Source of the DNA: Ceratodon purpureus
Lineage: Eukaryota; Streptophyta; Bryopsida; Pseudoditrichales; Ditrichaceae
Assembly: GCA_014871385.1 (NCBI GenBank)
Contig: CM026425.1
Location: forward strand, 11,026,702-11,090,701
Direction: 5' to 3'
Length of the DNA: 64,000 nt
Positions 34,865-47,880 of the stretch are shown here, piece after piece. Below the pieces are notes generated by a model. The model was not told the origin of the DNA. It worked only from the letters and a program-made list of their open reading frames with translations, and ran no database searches. Within the stretch, counting starts at the first letter, position 1. Each line of letters begins with the position of its first letter. The position numbers and the translations under genes are program-made.

Positions 34865-37605
34865 ATGGAAGCCAGGATTGGGTCCGCCGCTGCAGCGTCC
34901 ACCTCGCATTCCTGCTCTGTCTCTAGCTGGTCGGGACTGCGCGTTCTTCGCAATACTCGGCGAGCCTGGCACAGGTTTGTTTCGAATCTTAATGGTTTGT
35001 TTTGTGTTTTCTTTTGAAGTGATGGTGACTCTCATCCTGTGTTAATGAAACTCCTCATCTTCCGTAGTGGCCGCATTTTTACCTGAGCATTCAGTTTTGG
35101 TTGATTAACTTGGCTCTACTTGGAGTGCAGACCTTGCAGTGAGCGAGTGCGATTGCAGAAGGTCAGTGCCAAGTCTCTTGAGATTCGTGCAAATGCAGTG
35201 GCGAGAGAGTCCAAGAAGTTGAAGGAGGTGAGTCGGGTGAATGGCGCAGCCAAAGTTGAAGGGCAGAGAAAGCTGCCGAATGGGGAGCTTGGCAATGCCT
35301 TCAACGTGGGCATTCCTCCGACTCACTGCCCCAACCAGGAGAAGCACGTCGTTGCAGGTCTGAATACATGGATCGGTGCACTTGCAACTGCCATTCTTGC
35401 AATTGAAAAGCAGAAAAGAATCACGGATGATAGCAAACTTGAGGTGTTGGATACCATGAGGCAGGGGAAATTGATAGAGAACGAACTTGTCTATCGGCAG
35501 ACATTTGTGATACGATCCTATGAAGCCGGGTTCGACAAGAGTGCGTCTATTGAAACGATCGCCAATCTCTTCCAGGTATTAATTAAATGTCCTTCATCAG
35601 TGCAATTTTTTGTTTCGTTTTTGGAAGAATGGTGAATGTTTTTAGTTTCAGCAGAAATGTGTAGTAGTCTGGGTCCCAATTTCATCAGAAGTTACCTCTT
35701 TCGTTCTCCAATTTTGTAAAATCGGTTTCAATAATGGTTTCTGTAGGTTTTATTTCAAACGGGATCGTTCGCTGACATCTCTACAATTTTTTTAATGTGA
35801 TTTGTTGCAGGAGACTGCGTTGAATCATGTGGGATTGTCCAAGTTTGTTGGCGACGGCATGGGCACAACTCATGCCATGATGCGCCACCGCCTCATCTGG
35901 GTCGTCACACGGATGCACGTCGAAGTCGACCGCTACCCTGTCTGGTAAGCTACCACGTTATGAAGCCCACCATGCATTGCGAGAATCTGGCATCAACAGA
36001 ATTTAATTGCTTCTCTATCCATGAGTGATTTACGTGGTAAGGGGTTGTTTGCAGGGGGGATGTGGTGGAGATAGACTCATGGGTTGCAGGAGAAGGCAAG
36101 AATGGCATGCGACGTGATTTCATTGTGCGAGATTATGCTACTGGCGAGGTTATTGCAAGAGCTACCAGGTGTGTGATCTGATGGACAAATACTCTGCCTA
36201 AGTTTATCAACTACAGAACCAAGATTCCCTGATTTTGTGTTAGGTTGCTAGATGGTGAAATAGCTCTTGCAAGGAAGTGAGAAGTTTAACTCTGTGTAGT
36301 AGATTTTAGCAGATTAAGTGAACCGGTGAGTCCCGTAACCATAGTTTAGTACTCCTGAAATTGACAATAAATCATCATCGTGAATGCAGCATTTGGGTGA
36401 TGATGAACCAAGATACCCGGCGTTTGTCGAAGATGCCTCAAGAAGTACTCGCAGAGATTTCCCCCCACTTTCTGGATAAGAAATGCATTCAGAGTAGTGA
36501 AGGCTGCCAAAAGATCAAGAAACTGAACGACAATGCGCCCTACATCCGATCCGACCTTGTCGTAAGTACATGCACACGATGCCCAGAATTGCTCAGCTGC
36601 ACATAATTTCTCTCATGATATTGCAGACATTCTGTTGTGACTGTATGCAACCGAGTCTTTGATTGCTAAGAAAGCCAGTCAATCTGAACATTTCCATTTT
36701 CCACATGGAATTTGTTTTTAAAGCTCCTGATACTGATTCTTGCTTGAATGGTATCATATCTCTATTTCAACCAGAGTATTTGGTTCTGGTTAGCAAGCTA
36801 TTGGGTTACAAGTGTGATCTGACCATGCTATGGGTTCACTGATGCAGCCGCGTCTAAGAGACATGGACATGAACCAGCACGTAAACAATGTGAAGTACAT
36901 CAGCTGGGTGCTCGAGGTGAGAATCTCTCCACTCAATTGTCCATCCTGAGGCCAGATGCCAAGGTTCAAGTAAACAGAGTAACTGACTAAAGAACCTAAA
37001 TTTTACAATCTACTTTCTTTATCCGTAATTAAATTCCTGTTTCTAACCTTCCCACCTTGATCAAATTAAATCTAAAACAAGCCTTAAAACGTCAGTCAAT
37101 CAAAGCTTTTACTTCAGACATGTTAACCCAAATCACAGCACGAAGAGTAACACGTCTCTTAAAACTTAATGGTATGTTTTACGTTGTCCCGACATCATCT
37201 CTTCCATGTTTACCCTCCTCGCTGAAGCTGATTTTGTGATATTATGTTGTGATGTGGCAGAGTGTACCACAATCGCTACTCGTGGCGCATGAGCTTGCAA
37301 GCATGACTCTGGAATACAGGCGAGAGTGCACCCCATCGGACGTCGTCCAATCCTTATCCTGTCCAGACACCCATCTCTCCTTGAACCCATTCATGTCCGA
37401 GATGCCATTGCCACACGGTGGTCTAGACGGCTCTCCAGATGCTGTCTCCTGCCACTCCGGTGCCCTCAAAAGTCCCACTATCAGTCCCACCACAACCGAG
37501 CCCAAACTCTACACTCACTTGCTGAGGATGCAACAAAGTGGAGCTGACATAGTGATGGGCAGAACCAAGTGGAGAGTGAAAGACCGATATGTTGGAGCTC
37601 ACTAA
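34865..37605 (+). CDS. FATB: acyl-ACP thioesterase FATB (plastid)
   Basis: A seven-exon gene, 34865-34974, 35131-35575, 35811-35944, 36055-36168, 36390-36561, 36848-36916, 37261-37605, encoding 462 residues with all phases consistent. The enzyme hydrolyses saturated acyl-ACP (mostly palmitoyl) in plastids to free fatty acids for export. The Ser/Ala/Arg-rich start (MEARIGSAAAASTSHSCSVS) is a transit peptide. A hydrophobic helix (WIGALATAILAIE) precedes the first hotdog domain: VYRQTFVIRSYEAGFDKSAS, ETALNHVG, TTHAMMRHRLIWVVTRM, WGDVVEIDSWV, GKNGMRRDF. The second domain holds DMDMNQHVNNVKYISWVLE and LEYRREC. The catalytic set known for FatB maps to D332, N334, H336 and E370, with the usual D-to-E spacing of 38, and C371 follows. 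FATA is less likely given the NQHVNNVKY context and the FATB-type N-terminus. Confidence 0.95.
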
Positions 37606-38884
37606 AGGAGAATCAAAGCTCTAATTGTCGACTGTATTTTCTGTAAGAACCATTTTTTGTGAGCCAGCAAGTATCCTGGCCCTGTAAGTTGAATTTATCT
37701 CCATTAATTCTCCATTTCATTGGAGCAAGCAACGCCTTCATGACAGGGTTGGGAAATTGGATTAATTTCATGACTCTGATTCATGGTGCAAGTTGCGAAG
37801 TAGCTCTAATTGGTAGCCCATTTCAGATGTGGGCTTCATTCGAAACTGCCCTCTTATGATATTTGAAGACATTCATTCACCACTGAAGTCGAAGTATCGG
37901 CTTTTTCCTGAAGGTGGGAATATGGGAACTGTTATATATTTGAGGGAAATGAAGCTATGTCAAGTGATGTAGCTTCTCCTTGACTTGATTCTTTTCTGGA
38001 AGTGGAGGGTAGAGATACAGAAAATCTTTCTTTGAAGTTCTGAAGAAATAATATATTGTGATGGATTAGGTCAGGGGAGTATGCATTTGATCCTCATCTA
38101 CTGCAGAGAACTGAGTTGTTCTTTCTCAAAGAGAAATCAGTTCTAGATAGCATAATTTGGAAGAAAGTTATTGGTATTCAATTTTTAGTGCCATCAGAGT
38201 ATTAGCGTTGGACATGATGGCAGTGGCATTCGAACAGAGCTCGCGTTGATGACCTTTCAAGAGCTTAGAATCAGGCATGAGTTCTCCAATTGTGAACAGA
38301 CTCCATTGTAAATTGATAAAAGCAGTTGGTCAGATCCCTTAAAATACTTGCAGAGATCAGATATGTTAAGCTTGTAATCCTTGAAGACACGATAATAGTT
38401 ACATAATGTCTCTGTTCAGGACACTTCACTTCCCTTACAAGCTGAGCCAACATTACTGTTTCAATCACGCAACGTAGCTCACCAATGCATGCCACTGCTG
38501 ACTGAGACTAAATCTGTATTCTGAGGAACTTGTCATAAACTTGCTTCGTGTTAGCTTTTTGAGCCTTCTCTGGGCCTCGTGTTAACATAATTGCATTCAA
38601 ATCTTAGGTAAGTTTCTTTCATAAATATACAAAATCATCAAACACCTTTCACAGGATTATCTGGACTGATGCATGTTTCTCTCCTAGAAGTGATAGGAGA
38701 CTACGAAGACATGATGTTTCTCTCTCAATAACTGTGAGATCTTAGAACTTGAAAGCCATGGGGGAAGCAGTGAGTTGAGCTAAGTTGATTTCACATGAAT
38801 TCAGGTAGAATCCAAGGGCTGTCCTCGTTCCATTTCTTTTAAATCTGGAAGGTTTTAAAGGCTATGGAGGACTTGATGGTTAGT
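37606..38884. other. FATB 3' region and spacer
   Basis: Unique-looking non-coding sequence after the FATB stop, including its 3' UTR. Open stretches are short and show no family similarity. Confidence 0.5.
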
Positions 38885-39045
38885 CACTACAAAAAACCGT
38901 GTCGTTCCTCACTCACAAAGTGTCGCCCTTCACTTATGCAGAATGTGGAAAAGCACATTCTATTTTTATTTTTTTGTGACCGAGTGATTCACCAACTTCT
39001 AAGATGTTTGATATAGTGAGTGAGGAACGACACGGTTGCTACTAA
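38885..39045. mobile_element. small inverted-repeat element (MITE), CACTA-like left end
   Basis: About 160 bp bounded by a perfect 21-bp inverted repeat: 38896-38916 (ACCGTGTCGTTCC...CAC) pairs with 39016-39036. The left end reads CACTACAAAAAACC, a classical CACTA terminus. The right end reads GGTTGCTACTAAG and lacks TAGTG, so it is truncated or mutated there. The interior is non-coding. It is probably a non-autonomous CACTA derivative. Confidence 0.75.
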
Positions 39046-42000
39046 GTTATAGATACCCATCACATATAAGTAGGCTTCTTGGTTACTGAACAATGGAACC
39101 AGTAACCGATAATTGATGAACAGTAGATTCAGGATGCATCCTCTAATAGAATGCGTCTGTGACTGTTATGGAATTGGATAGTCTTATGTTTGTTCACTAC
39201 TCTTGTTGTTGTCGGTCATGGGTGAAGCTATATGTTTCTTATCGGCTCTGGCACAACTTTTGAAAAATTAAAATTGTAGTAGTTCTAATTTCACTTAATT
39301 AATTTTGAAAAAAATCCCCATTCTTCATGAACCTTATGTTCCTACGCACAAAAAATAACTCCTTGTTGATAATCCAAGCTCTGGTATGCTGAAATGCTTA
39401 AATTATCGGTTACATGTACTTGTACTTTAGTGAGTCTATCCATTCCTGGTTGGTTGTGCTCTGTTTCAAGCAGTGAGGAAGAAATGGGCAGAGCTAATCC
39501 TCTTCTTGCACTCCACTAAAGTCGAGCCACCCATAACCGATCACTTAAGGATTTTAGCATATGAGAATAAGGTATATAATTTATTTAGGATTTTTCATGT
39601 GTCCAAACATAAGGTTCTTGTTGAATGCAAAAAGTCCCATAATTTTATTTCCACTATTTTAATAGTTATAATTATTTGAAGTGAAAAGTTGCTCGGAACC
39701 CCCAACCAATATCTAGAGTACTGCATAACCGCTCACTACCGGTGCATATAATTGTGGACAAAGAAAGACAGAATTTCTTTTAACACAAATTGTAAGAACG
39801 ACTAAGAGTGAACCACCTATTAAGCCTATTTAGAAGCATGCACAAAAAGTAGAGATGATCGGAAATGCGTCCAGCCCATGACTTTCTATGTACCCTACAT
39901 GTTGTCGATGGATTTCTGATTGGTAATAGGTGGCTCGACATTATATTGCCCTCCACTAACCAATATATTGTACTAACTTATATAGTACACTGCATGGTAA
40001 CAATCACCACTACGATATCATAGCATGGTGACCATCACCAACTTATCATATGTTGATAGCAGGTTCATTCACCCTTGAAAGAATATTTATTTATTTTCAA
40101 AAAAATATTGTTTGTTGTCAAAATTTTATTTTCTCAATTTTTTTTCAAAATAAAATCACTAAGAAAAACCTTAAATGGATTTAAAATAGAAAAATATTAC
40201 ATAAAATAATTTATCATATTTTGTTTTTTCACCCTTAAGATTTGTGTTTTTCATTTTTCATTTTTTTCAATTATTTATGAACGTATTTGCTATTGACGTA
40301 TGATATACATGACCATATCCATTGCCATACTACATAATCATTGCGGGTTAAGTTTGAATTTTAGAATTTTCCTTTGTCGAAGTTATGCTATCAACATACT
40401 ATAATTTTGCAGTACAAAGGGATGGAGTTTTGCATTCCAAAGAGATACAGTTTTGCACAACAATACATTTCCATTTCCTCCAGGTTTTATAAGGTATGGA
40501 CTCACTCTCTTGCATTTTAGGATTTACAATTTTAGGATTGTGGATAATGGATAGCTTGTCCAACACAAACTTTATGATTATCCAAATTGTGAGACCTTAC
40601 CCATACCACAAGACATTGACTTTCACAAAGGCAATGGTGTGATTTCAAACCTTCAAAACTTACTTCAAATTTGTAAAATTATCATAGTGTCTATGATCGC
40701 ACAAACATTTCAAATTTATCCTCTTTTTCCTATGTCTACAACATTTAATGTTAAATCTTGAATGACTTGTGCCAATTCACAAAAAAGACTTATAGATGAC
40801 CACGTAAGCCGCAACAAAAAATAAAACTTGTCATTTGGGCTGGAGGATAGTATACAAACTTCCTAAATATTTACTTGTACTCAATTGTATCCAAAGAAGT
40901 GTTGTCTAACCATATACAGATTTTTCACTTCATTTATTGCATAATTGTCTAGCCTTCGATAACTGTTATTAGACTAGACTTATGCAACTTTAAATCAAAT
41001 TGTGTTATTTTGAAACTTGTTTGAATAAGTATGTTACACTATAATCATATTGTACTTGGTAAATCTACATCCTGGTTTAAAATATACAGAAGTACCAAAT
41101 TGTATATTTTTATGAACAACTTCATTAAGATCTTCAAATAATTGCATGTCTGTATTTTCAAAATTAATAAGTTTGTTCTTTGATTTGTACTTCAGCAAAA
41201 TAGAATAATTGATTTGTCTACTATCTTCTATTTTGTATCAATAATAATATTACACATAACTTATTTTTTAAGTTCAAAATTCATACAAAATTATTTTATA
41301 CAACAAAGAGAATTTTCTTTAACATAATAAACATCAAGTAAGCTTCCATAAACCTTGTAATTTAATTTTTTTTTAATATTTTTCAAAAATAATTAAAAAT
41401 ATATATTAGGTAATTTGTAATATGGTTCAAGACCAATTTTTTCAATTTTGCAATTAAAAGCTATGTAAGAAGTTTTCCATATATTAGATGATGCGATAGC
41501 CTATCACAATTTTTTTGCACAACCAACAATTGCAAATTATTTGCACTTACAATACCATATGATTCTTTGTATAATAGCTGGAAGTAAGCAAAAAAGGAGG
41601 ACAAAAGAAGTCTTCCATTTTTTAATAAATTTAATAAATTTTATGTAGTAAAAACATTATACCTCTACTTTGTCAACGTGAAAAAAAAAAAAAAAAAAAA
41701 ACTAGTGCATTATTATACAGATACAAATATTTAACATCAAAGTCAACATATTAAATTTAAAATAAAATTTTAGTATTGCACTTTAAAAAATTGAATTCAT
41801 CACAAAAACCCTAACATATAGTAAACATAGAAACACTGAAATTGCTAAAAAGAATTTGTATAGAGCCAAAGTCATTGTTTAAAGACATTTCAAATTAAGC
41901 ATTCTTACTTGATTTGATAACTTAGTGGCTCCTATAACTATGATTATATGCAACTATATTACAATGGATGTAGTTTCAAAACTATTTTTGTCCATGTTTT

Positions 42001-45000
42001 TGCATAAAAATTGTAGAATTTGTGAATATGCTTGTGCTTTTGATTTTTGAAACAATTTGAAAAAATATATATATATATATGAATATGGTGAATACATAGT
42101 ATAAATCAAAGACTATAGTAATAATGAAATGTTTTAGATTCATAATCATGGAAGTTAAATTCAAAATGTTTATAAATTTTTTAAGATTTTCTTAAAATGA
42201 TATTTCTTTAAATCTAAAGGCTAGAATTACAAGTTTTAAGATAATATGATCACTTTTTAGACGTGGTTAATTATATTGGCATTTATGTTCCAATGTCTCC
42301 GTAATGATGAAATTTAGTAGAAGAAGCAATTTCAATATGGATTGTGTCCCTTTGACTCAAAATTAAGAATAGTTGATTTTTTAGAGAGTAAAATCGAAAA
42401 ACGAAAATTTTAAATGCTATAATGTAAAGTTACAAATAATAAGAAATTTCAAAAACTTATAAGAAACTTTTTTGGCATATAGATAAAAATACTATGATTA
42501 TATACCACAAACAAAGTTTAAATAATTTTCAATACATAACATTTAAAAATGATAAACGTAAAACAATTTTGGTAGGATGATATACCAAGCATTAAACATT
42601 TAGTAAGACGGATTTATTGTAAACTAAAATTTTAAAACATTAACCATTGACAAAATCATGTTTTATTCATAGATAATTTTATTGTTGCATTAAGCATTAT
42701 AAGATTTTAACCGATGCTTTAAACACTATGTATTTAAACATTGTCTTTTTTAGAGACTTTATTTTGACAACTTCTTAAAATCTTATGCATTACAAATATT
42801 GGTGCTATTTTAATACTCCAAATTAATATTTAAACTCAGTCTCCCCTTACTATAGACTAAGGTGAAGTTAACTTATTTTTTTTATTAAATCATTAGTGCA
42901 CCAAATTATACTTGGATGCAATAGAACTTTGATGATGATTTAAAATGATTCATATCTATACATAATTCAGAAACAATGATAATGCCCTCCAAGATTTCCT
43001 TCCATTGTCCTTTATTATATTAATGAAATATGATAGGAATTAAAAGAACTTACAATCCATACTTTCAATTTACAACTCATACCAAATTTAATTAGGATCA
43101 CAACAAATCAATAACCATATTCGAATTCCTAAAACTACTTATTAATGAAAAAATAGTAAAATTAAAAGTGAAATTAGTTAAAATAGACATAGATACTAAC
43201 CTAAGTTAGTTAATTATAGTATTCAATAAACATCAAAGCTATAGTTGATGAGGATATCTATACCAAAGACCAAGGCTATCGAATTTCTTGTAAAGTAAAA
43301 TATGAAAAGAACTTCTCTTATATTATGAATTGTCTGCATTGCATTATGACTTAGGAAAAATATTGGTGGGCCAATTTTCAAAGTAGATTATATTGTATTC
43401 ATAACAAAATCTCACACACAATGTAGAATCAATAAAAAAGACATTAAAATCCATGAATGTTACAACATCTTTATACATATCATTAAATGATGAATCTAGA
43501 AAATAACTGTTAAAAAAGGTAAAAGCATGAATATAACCTTAATACATTCAATGACTAAAAAATAATTAATTTTATACTTATATTAAATATATCTACAACA
43601 CATAAAATGGCATTGATATTTAAATTTTAAAAAATAAAATTACAAACACTTTGTACAAATATGTCTATCATACAAAATGAATTAAAAATAAAAGATTAAA
43701 GATTGATTTTATTAAACTTAAATTATACATGAAGTTAAAGTTGATCTACTTACTATGCATCTTTGTTGAAGTTCAATAGATTTAGAATTTTTGAATTCTT
43801 CTCCGTTGAGTTCAACTTAAATAGTTTTATATTTTTAGATAAAAAATTAATTACATACGTCTCAATATTAAGACAAAGACAAGTTTTTTACAATCAGAAA
43901 ATTGTTAATTAATTTTTTAAAACGAATCATTTAAAAAGGGTAACAGATCCGGGTGTAGAACTTTCATTAATTTTCAAAAAATAAAAAATTCAACTATCAT
44001 CATATTTTGTTATTTTACTTTGTAATAATCTAATGAAATTGAAGTAAATCCATTAATTCAACCCATGATTTGTTTACTAAAAAAGAAAGTACTATAGAAT
44101 GAACTTTATATTTACAAATTAAGTGATCTTAGTCCTAATTTATTTAAAATAACTTATGATGAAACCATATCAATTGAGGCATTAAGAAAATATTTTAAAT
44201 GAAATAATGATTGAATGGTCTAGAATGTCATTAAGTGCTTCTTCTCCGTTTTAGCATCCCCTGGAGAATCTGGTCCAAATGTCTTGTCAATGTCATCGGT
44301 CTCATGGTCTAAAACCAATGAGAACCTAGTCAATTGGTTTGCCTGAGCCAATTGAATCAAATGTTTTTTCCAACCTTTAATGTCAGCCTTATGTTCCAAG
44401 AAGTTGCTAAACTTCGATTCCCGCCATTGCATGCCAATCGTCACCATGGGGTTTTTTAATGATGTTGATATTGTGTTGAGAGAGTTTTCTCTGTAGTTGC
44501 TGTAGGAGTTATTACTTGGGTATGGTTATTTATGTTTTTCATGTGATGAAATAAAGATTTTATGCAAAAACACAATAATCCAATTTTTAGTATACTTTTA
44601 GGCTATATGGTGAAATGTGTTGCACAACACTAAATTGCAATTACATTGAAGATGTTGTTTTCCATGATATTGAAAACTTGCTTATGTGGTTACGTTCTTA
44701 ACTCTTTTTAAAAAAATTAATTATGTTATATTATTTTGCTTTAAGGCTTTTTTGGCTTATTTAGCTCACTTGCTTCACAAACAATTGCAGATTTTCCATC
44801 ACGTCAGCCTTCGGTTAATTCCACATGCATCCTTTGGATTTCAAATTGATAACATAGAGTAAATGATTTTTGAAAAAGTTATATTTGCACTCTATTAAAC
44901 CATTCTATAAGAATTTTAAACAATAAACAAGATATTAAATTCATGATAAAGTAATAATAATATATTGATTACATAAAATAATTTCAATTTTTTTGTTTTA

Positions 45001-45957
45001 AATTTGTTATATAAATAATATTATTAAAAAATATATTTTAATTGTATTTTTTATTTACAATGATAAAAAATTTTAAATTCATGAAAAATAAAAAATCTTT
45101 TGATTTTAAATATTTTTGAAAAATTTTAGTTAAAAATTCAAAGTTGATAAGAATTTTATAAATCCATAAAATAATTAGTCTTTTGAAATTGATTTTTATA
45201 TAATTATTTAATATTAAATGGTCAAATAAATTTTCTTTGACTTTAGAAATAAAAAAATTTGCAATTGATTTTTTTTTCTTTTAAATCGTAATTTTAATCA
45301 ATCATTATTAAATTCGTAATTCAAATTATATTTCAAAAATATTTATTCTTGAATAATTCCTTCTGATGTTTTAGTGGATGTTAACAACATAAATGTTCTA
45401 ATGGTTGCATATTATATCTATTAGATATTAAAAACTCATAAAAATTAATATACAAGAAATACTTTGGAACTCTCATTTTTTTACAAAACCTTCGTGATCA
45501 TAATAGAGATTAAGCTAGCTAAGTTAATTTTGAACAACTATGAATGAAAAGTTTTTTTGAAGAATACTTATTGTTTTGTTCCTTTGTTAAAATCATTAAA
45601 ATTGCTGAAAGTTGAAAATATGTTTTCACGTATTTTATGATACAAGTCCTCATAGGAACAAATTAAAATTGTGTCGGAAGTATGTGATATAAATTTCCAA
45701 TTATCACAATACTTCAATCCACCATGAACATCATGCCAATACGTAACATGCCATTGGAAATTGTTATGATCTCAACGGTGGCATTTTTTGAGATTTTACC
45801 CGATGTACTTGATTGTTTTTGCGTTGGGGTACATAACCAAGTTACCTCGGCATTCACTGTTTTGGATTTTCAAAATTGTTTCATTACCTATGCAGAAATA
45901 TGGCAAAAAGCCAATGAGGTTGCATTTTTATCCAAAACAAGGATGTCAATTAAGGGT
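39046..45957. other. AT-rich gene-free tract
   Basis: Nearly 7 kb of AT-rich sequence with a long A-run at about 41682-41700 and an AT run at about 42066-42080. Apart from one 75-codon frame at 44220-44447, I see no coding or structured signal. Confidence 0.6.
44220..44447 (-). CDS. hypothetical 75-residue frame in AT-rich DNA
   Basis: A 75-codon frame whose composition (MVTIGMQWRESKFSNFLEHK ... LDHETDDIDKTFGPDSPGD) is more protein-like than its AT-rich neighbourhood. No family is recognised and no splice partners were found. It may be an old gene fragment or a chance frame. Confidence 0.2.
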   Translation of the reverse strand: MVTIGMQWRESKFSNFLEHKADIKGWKKHLIQLAQANQLTRFSLVLDHETDDIDKTFGPDSPGDAKTEKKHLMTF

Positions 45958-46339
45958 TAAGGTAGTGGTACCAAAAACTGAGCAGTAAGCAAAAGTGTAG
46001 GGTCCCAAAAACTTGTGCAGTATGTTTTCCAGAAACTGTCTCAGACTGTTGCTAAAACCGTCCATGCTTTAAAAACTAAATGCTTATGATTGGTGCAGAA
46101 GCCCTTTATTTTCAGAATCCAACCTCTCATGAATATAGGACTCTATGCTCGGTTTATGGCCACCTATGACTTCACTTTCAAAAATTCATAGGAAATTCTA
46201 GACTTATTAAAAAAATGTGTTTTTTTTGGAATGGAATTACACTAACTTTGCTGACCATCCAAAAATTCTAAATTTTTTTGTACCCCTTTTCTAACTATGC
46301 ACATCTGAAATTCGCTCGGTTTTTGGTACCACTACCTTA
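45958..46339. mobile_element. 378-bp MITE with 24-bp inverted ends and TA target duplication
   Basis: The left end AGGTAGTGGTACCAAAAACT (45960 on) is repeated inverted at the right end (46314-46337) with one mismatch over 24 bp. TA flanks both ends (45958-45959 and 46338-46339), the target duplication of Tc1/mariner-type elements. The interior has no coding frame. The ends do not look like the common Stowaway CTCCCTCC, so it is a separate family. Confidence 0.8.
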
Positions 46340-47044
46340 CTCAAGGCCTGTGGACTTGTGGTGGTCCAAATGTGGGTTCTACCTTTGAAAAGTTAAAAAT
46401 CTCCCACAGTACTCCAGCAGCACTTCCAGAAAACCAATCCGATTTAAAAAATAAAAAACAAAAATCCAAAATCATGGAAAACATTCAGATACTTGCAATT
46501 TAAACTTTTGTAATGTCTGATAATATATCTGAGCCGAAAAGGAATAACCAAAAGCACTGAGTGTATTGAATTATCTGATTCCTACAAAGCTCCAAATGTG
46601 ATGGTAATAAGAAACAATCGCCTGGGCCCTGGCATCATCATCATCAATCTAAAGCACTGACTCTGTAGCAGGCCAGCTTTACCACCAACCAACCCAACCT
46701 CCACATCCGTAAAACAAAAGCTGAAAAGAATTAAAAAAAGAATTAAAAAAATTTAAAAAATTTTTAAAAAATTTTAAAAAATTTTAAAAAATAAAACTTC
46801 TGAACACAAATAAAACTAAAACTTAAATTATTGCATCATTTGTTTGTGGACTAAACCGACGTGCCAACAAAGGTTCCAGCAAACTAATTCATGTCCCAAC
46901 CCACTCTTCTGTGGCGCACAGCCTACCACGCCCCACTTGAACTTGTTCCCCAACACATGATATCATCCTCTGACTACCTCTGGCACCGTATTTGCATCCA
47001 TAAATCATCCACTCTGGATGACATCCACCTTGCACTGTGATTTC
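46340..47044. other. spacer with A/T low-complexity run
   Basis: Non-coding. At about 46730-46795 there is a run of AATTTAAAAAATTTT-type repeats. No gene is seen. Confidence 0.5.
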
Positions 47045-47880
47045 AGAACCATTCAGTAACTATGACGTATAGCCAGGATGCTACTTCCCACTTAATGTTA
47101 GCTACTTTTGTGACCTCGTGGATACATTACACATGACAACTCTATGATATCCAATAAAATACCCTCACAATACCAAGGTGATACCTTGATGATATCCATG
47201 GATATCATCTCATGAATTTGTTGGATACTTATAAAGGGATGTAAAATTTATCTAAAATGCATTATTAATTTTTGAGTACATTTAACAAGCTCCACTATGT
47301 TGGTACCTTTCGAGCAAAATTTAGCCACCTTTGGGATTGCTGATTTCAACAACCCCTAATGTAATTGAATTTTGTTGAATCGTTGATAAAATATTGAAAT
47401 TATTGAAATATACCTAAAATAATAATAATGTATTTTAGGCAAATTCTTCATCATGTTGTCATTATTTAACAACTTCATAATATGATATCCACGAATGCTG
47501 TAGGTTACTAGCAGTTTGGACTCTGATTTGCCTAATAATTAATTAAAGTGCAAAAAGTGGTTAGGCAATTTGAAAAATAGTATCTCAGAGTTAGGCAATT
47601 TTAACTTACACTTTGTAATGTACTCTTCAAAACCACCACATTCCACTATTAGCACCACAATTTAATTAATTTATTTTGGGCAAAAGAGAGTCAAGAATTC
47701 TAGTATTTAAGTATTTCTTGCCTAAATTGTTAGTAACCTACGGTATCATCATGGTATCACCTCAGTATTTGTCGATTATCATAGAATTATTGTGTATAGC
47801 GTATGTGCGAGGTCACAAAAGTAGCTAACATTTAAGTGGGAAGTAGCATCCTGTGCTATACGTCATAACTTTATGGTTCT
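47045..47880. mobile_element. 836-bp long-inverted-repeat element with a nested insertion
   Basis: The left arm (about 47045-47197) and right arm (about 47743-47880) are reverse complements: TGACGTATAG, AGGATGCTACTTCCCACTT, ATGTTAGCTACTTTTGTGAC and AGGTGATACC-TGATGATA recur in order. The first 75 bp are about 90 percent identical and the inner parts are more diverged. The interior is non-coding and AT-rich. No clear target duplication was found. The arms of about 140-150 bp suggest a MULE-like or foldback MITE. Confidence 0.8.
47500..47741. mobile_element. 242-bp MITE nested in the long-inverted-repeat element
   Basis: GTAGGTTACTAGCAGTTTGG at 47500 is matched in reverse complement at 47722-47741 (GTAGGTTACTAACAATTTAG), with 17 of 20 positions equal. 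The similarity of the outer element's right arm stops exactly at this boundary, which fits a later insertion. No target duplication is obvious. Confidence 0.6.
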
